Of a stretch of DNA of 64,000 nucleotides, positions 60,793 to 64,000 are shown piece after piece; position 1 is the stretch's first letter; every line of letters begins with the position of its first letter. The stretch is from Climacium dendroides (Eukaryota; Streptophyta; Bryopsida; Hypnales; Climaciaceae). The stretch spans positions 8,511,538-8,575,537 of the forward strand of contig OX467091.1 of NCBI GenBank assembly GCA_950106755.1, read 5' to 3'. Position numbers and translations under genes: made by a program. The notes beneath the pieces are model-generated. The model made no database searches and was not told the DNA's origin. It saw only the letters and a list, made by a program, of their open reading frames with translations.

Positions 60793-60880
60793 CATGTTGG
60801 AAATAGTGTATCTCAATGCTGAGTAAGGTAGAAGCATCAGCTGTCAACCATAACCTGTAGGGTGCACTATTTCCAACATG
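60793..60880. repeat. 16-bp inverted repeat around a 56-nt loop
   Basis: CATGTTGGAAATAGTG (60793-60808) and CACTATTTCCAACATG (60865-60880) are exact complements. The related motif AATTTCCAACATTG lies 200 bp upstream. Confidence 0.75.
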
Positions 60881-60956
60881 AGGCTGGAACTCAAGCTTGA
60901 AAAATGGTTTTTTTCGTCCTTTTCAAGGTTGGGACTAATATGGTTATGACACATGT

Positions 60957-61186
60957 TTAACCTTTGAATGTTGACATGGATGTCTGACATCCAATGAATG
61001 ACAAGGAATTCTCCTATGTAGAATAGAAATGCAACTATTCATCCTCGGAATTAGGGAAGGAAAGGGGAGATCTTCTACAGTAGTTTGACTCCCAATGAAT
61101 ATTTTTGTCTTGTTTAACTTAGATGATGTCACATGGTTCCAAAAGGATTGATTTCCACGGTCACCAATCCAACGTTTGAGGATTAA
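60957..61186 (+). mobile_element. TTAA-bounded MITE family, copy F6
   Basis: Begins TTAACCTTTGAATG and ends GAGGATTAA. It shares its terminal TTAA (61183-61186) with the inverted copy that follows. Confidence 0.75.
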
Positions 61187-61412
61187 CCCTTAAAGGACAA
61201 GGGGGGACGTTAAAAATCATCAATTTTCATTACCATGTGAATCATTGGCTTAAAAAATTACAAAAGCACTCATTAGAAGTTAAAGTACTATAAAAGATCT
61301 CCCCTTTCCACACAAAATTCTGAAGATGAATAATTGTATTTTTGTCCTACATGGAGAGATTATATGTCATCCATCAGACGTCAAAACATCCACCTTGACA
61401 TTTAAAGGTTAA
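61183..61412 (-). mobile_element. TTAA-bounded MITE family, copy F7, head-to-head with F6
   Basis: Begins TTAACCCTTAAAGGACAA and ends ATTTAAAGGTTAA, in the opposite orientation to F6. Together they make a 456-bp imperfect palindrome centred on a single TTAA. Confidence 0.75.
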
Positions 61413-61439
61413 AAGTAGTGAGTGAGAAAGTAGGAAGTA

Positions 61440-61760
61440 CACTAATGATGATAAATAGTGTTGGCAACACTAATCACGAAGCATAACACTAATTGTCAAC
61501 AATCTGGTTAATGTTACCAATACTAAATGTCAACTATTGGATATAAATTTTTTATAAGTTTACATTTAGAGTTACCTAACTATTTCATCAAAATGCAAAG
61601 AAAAACGTAAGAACCCAAGAAACCTATGACATGCTCAAAAAAGTTACTACTCAGAAAAGTGAACACAACACTAAATGCCAACTAATTGAAGTTAAGAGTG
61701 ACTGGGGTTAAAGTCCAGGTAACACTAATCACAACATAACACTATTTATCATCATTAGTG
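61440..61760 (-). mobile_element. TA-flanked CACT-end MITE, subfamily 2, copy 2 (321 bp)
   Basis: Inverted relative of the element at 32231-32570. It begins CACTAATGATGATAAATAGT and ends ATCATCATTAGTG, with TA at both borders. The interior is shared in reverse order (for example AACCCAAGAAACC versus GGTTTCTTGGGTT). Confidence 0.85.
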
Positions 61761-62267
61761 TAGTGAACAAGAAAGTAGTTCTTCAATGATCGGAATTACA
61801 ACTATGGGTCCACAATACTTTTTGGCTCTTGAAATTCACTGTAACTTCAAATTCAGGAATAAAATTCTGAAAAATTAAGAATCCCTATTTCCTATCTTCG
61901 TACTTGGGAAAAATTTCCACCACCTCAAACTCCTTACCATCTGGTCAAAATTTGCTTAAGTGATCCACTCCTGGTACTTTTACCTTAAACCTAAATAGAA
62001 TACAAGTTCAAACATTTCAGTTCTTCTAAGTACTAGTTTGACCTAACCATCTGGAACTACCAAGACCATAGGTACCAACATTCTAAAATCCAAAGGATTC
62101 TTCCATTCAATCTTTTTTCATACCTCTCCAAAGGATGAAGCATCCCTCTCATATACTCCTAAGAAAGGATTTTTAATTAAATTAATAATCACTTGGAGAG
62201 GGATATTAGATAAGTTGATTACTAACACCTCAACTAGTAGGAGACAAAGAGACCTTGTTAGAACTAC

Positions 62268-62512
62268 TTAACCCTTAAACGTAGGGTTGGTGACCACGGA
62301 AATCAGCCCTTTTGGAACCGTGTGACATCATCTAGTTTAAAAAAACTAAAAATATTCATTGAAAATCAAACTACTGTAGAAGATTTCCCCTTTCCACCCC
62401 TAATTCTGAAAATGAATAGTCACATTTCTATCCTACATAGGAGAATTCTTTGTCATTCATCAAACTCTTTGTCATTCATCGGACACCAAACATCCACCTC
62501 AACATTAATAAA
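62268..62512 (-). mobile_element. TTAA-bounded MITE family, copy F8
   Basis: Begins TTAACCCTTAAACG. It retains GACCACGGAAATCA, CTACTGTAGAAGATTTCCCC and GAATAGTCACATTTC. A short internal duplication of TCTTTGTCATTCATC lies near its far end, which is decayed. Confidence 0.7.
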
Positions 62513-63027
62513 TGTTATGGACTAGATAATGCTCAGAGAGCCAGACAGTTCTTAGCAATGAGATGTAATGCCAAGTCTAATAATTCATCACAAACATCCA
62601 TATCTGTACTTTTTGCAAATCTAAAGGTGCAAAAAGAGGGTCTCCAATTACAATTATGAGCCAGAATGCTTTTCACACTATCCAATGGAACGGTGACAAA
62701 TCTGACTTGAAAACCGGACTTTGGCATTATGAAGGCAAGTCTCACTGCAAACTACCGTACTCCAACAGAAGACTGCAAAAGTTAGGTCAGAAACAAGAAA
62801 AAGACATGTTGCAGAAGCCTTAATTTGAAAGCGCACAAAAACACGAAGAACAGCCTTTCAAATATGAGATGTGACAACAACCATCAATCACTGATACAAT
62901 GTTGCACATGGAAATAAAGATGGGAATTCAATTCATGCACATCTACGACAAGCTCAATAAGACATGATTTGTGCTGAAAACAGCTGATGCCCTATCCAAA
63001 TCAAAATTCTAGGGAGGATTTCCAAAC

Positions 63028-64000
63028 TCATTCCTCATCCTCTTCTACAATCTTCGTCCCAAGGTTGCGGAGCCCTTCCGCAGGGATTTCAGCGACGGAA
63101 ACGTAAGAGTAAAACTCTTCCTTAGCGTCCTCATCGTCATTGCGCTTCCTGGCAATACGCACACGCACTCGGGTAGGGACGTTGCGTACTCCTCTGCTCC
63201 AGAGGTGCTTGTTCAGCTTCACGTCCAACCTCACATCGCTAGTCTTCATGGCATTCTGCGCGAACTTGCGAATCTCCTTCACAGACTTGGGGGCCATCTT
63301 CTTGAAGGTGCTACAAATCACAAGAAGACCGAAAAAAGTCAATCGTCCGGATTTCTACTCAACATGGAAGTTCCGAGGGAAAACAACAGTCATTATAGTC
63401 GGTACTTCGTTGCAATGATCCAAACAGTGTCTTCAGACAGCAAAGAGGATTCTCACACTTTGCTTAAAACACATGAATGTCCAGGAATTTACAACCCAAA
63501 CCTAAACCTTCGACGAAGAGATGTAATACGAAGAGATCAAACGAATTACAAAAGATTCCTAAAACAAAACAAAAATTAAAAACCACCAAGCAGCATAAAC
63601 CCTAAACTCCCTAACAACAAACGCATGAACACCAACCCGGTGCCAATATTTAATCATGTAATGTGCGATAAGTAAAGGCGTAACTAAGCGAATTGTGAAA
63701 GGTACAAGGAGCTTAAGTAAACATGACCGTTCACCAAGGGAGAAAAAAACCCTGATGCAAAGGCAACCCAAACCCTAAACCCCTCACAGCAGGCCCATCC
63801 AAACAGAATATGCCACAGCCGGTGCCAATAATCCATCATGTGGACATGCGGAAACTAAAGCCATAGCTAAACGGACTTACAAAACAGAACTTCCTACCAC
63901 CCTAGGGTCAGGAGAAAAATTAGGGTTACGAGAGATCCCGATTTATTACCAGCCATGGAGACGCCTGTGAAGGTTGATGGTGTACTCCCGGGTCACCACC
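63028..64000 (-). CDS. RPL31: 60S ribosomal protein L31 (eL31), 5' end outside the window
   Basis: Structural protein of the large cytosolic ribosomal subunit near the exit tunnel. The last two coding exons are present on the minus strand. The partial first one is 64000-63950 ([16 protein letters not shown], plus two bases of a Cys codon). The last is 63310-63028, beginning with the rest of Cys-Thr-Phe-Lys-Lys. Joined, they read [20 protein letters not shown], then [40 protein letters not shown] and [25 protein letters not shown]. This is almost collinear with plant eL31 (about 120 residues), with roughly ten N-terminal residues missing beyond the window. An apparent start at the internal Met (KKM) is an artefact of the intron. 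All core residues are present. Confidence 0.96.
63575..63945. repeat. Imperfect direct duplication in the RPL31 intron
   Basis: Two units of about 180 bp share, in order, AAACCCTAAAC, a CGGTGCCAAT(A)AT core, an ATCATGT stretch, TAAAG.C.TA.CTAA.CG and a GGGagAAAAA tail. The copies are at about 63575-63755 and 63756-63945. Confidence 0.6.
63597..63780 (-). promoter_or_regulatory. Two telo-box motifs (AAACCCTAAAC) in the RPL31 intron
   Basis: AAACCCTAAAC occurs at 63597-63607 and again at 63770-63780. Telo-boxes are known in 5' regions and first introns of plant translation-machinery genes, where they act with other motifs in dividing cells. A regulatory role here is inferred from position only. 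The two motifs also mark an imperfect duplication of about 175-185 bp inside this intron. Confidence 0.5.

Larger units (their letters stand above)
59655..63027. other. Spacer between the MTP and RPL31 genes
   Basis: 59.66-60.85 kb is unique, moderately GC-rich sequence that should include the MTP promoter and leader. Several overlapping ORFs there have no recognisable product. 60.95-62.5 kb holds four MITE copies, and 62.5-63.0 kb is the RPL31 3' flank. Confidence 0.55.

Noticed and set aside
1..64000. CRISPR arrays, prokaryotic defence genes, integrated organelle or viral genomes
   Set aside because: All recognisable genes are spliced plant nuclear genes. No regularly spaced identical repeats, and no viral or organelle gene blocks were seen.

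Overview
This window is nuclear DNA of a land plant. Six genes can be read, all spliced with clean GT/AG introns, and all fit plant protein families: a dormancy/auxin-repressed DRM1/ARP protein, the plastid half-type ABC transporter ABCB28, a plant-specific conserved protein of unknown function, the plastid NDH subunit NdhT (CRRJ), a Mn-type CDF metal transporter (MTP8-11 clade), and cytosolic ribosomal protein L31. Introns are short (mostly 0.1-0.9 kb), genes are GC-richer than the very AT-rich spacers, and the repeats match no seed-plant family I recognise. I lean towards a bryophyte or other seedless plant, with low confidence in the exact group.

Layout. 1-5.1 kb: AT-rich spacer with a 587-bp MULE-like MITE and a long hairpin. 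5.1-8.2 kb: DRM1-like gene (+) and its leader. 8.2-13.6 kb: spacer with a three-unit tandem repeat and decayed ORFs. 13.69-22.21 kb: ABCB28 (+), 17 exons, 743 codons. 22.2-44.0 kb: a gene desert of about 22 kb built from decayed dispersed repeats and several MITE families, one nested in another. 44.08-45.47 kb: two-exon gene for a 171-residue plant protein (+). 45.5-51.8 kb: spacer with a degenerate tandem array and a G-box palindrome. 51.87-53.69 kb: NdhT (-), three exons, whose first intron is three tandem repeats of about 280 bp. 56.25-59.65 kb: MTP/CDF transporter (-), eight exons. 59.7-63.0 kb: spacer with a head-to-head MITE pair and further MITEs. 63.03-64.00 kb: RPL31 (-), running off the right edge.

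The genes do not form an operon-like unit. Two encode plastid proteins (ABCB28 and NdhT), but these are 30 kb apart with no visible link. The most unusual content is in the mobile-element layer: (i) MITEs bounded by TTAA with CCC...GGG ends, a piggyBac-like signature; (ii) MITEs whose ends read CACT...AGTG like CACTA elements but which are flanked by TA; (iii) 580-bp elements with 9-bp target duplications; (iv) 160-bp elements with 4-bp duplications, one inserted inside a copy of (i). I found no CRISPR array, prokaryotic system, tRNA or rRNA. Nothing here is convincingly a new protein system. Family assignments come from recalled family sequences and visible motifs, with no database search.
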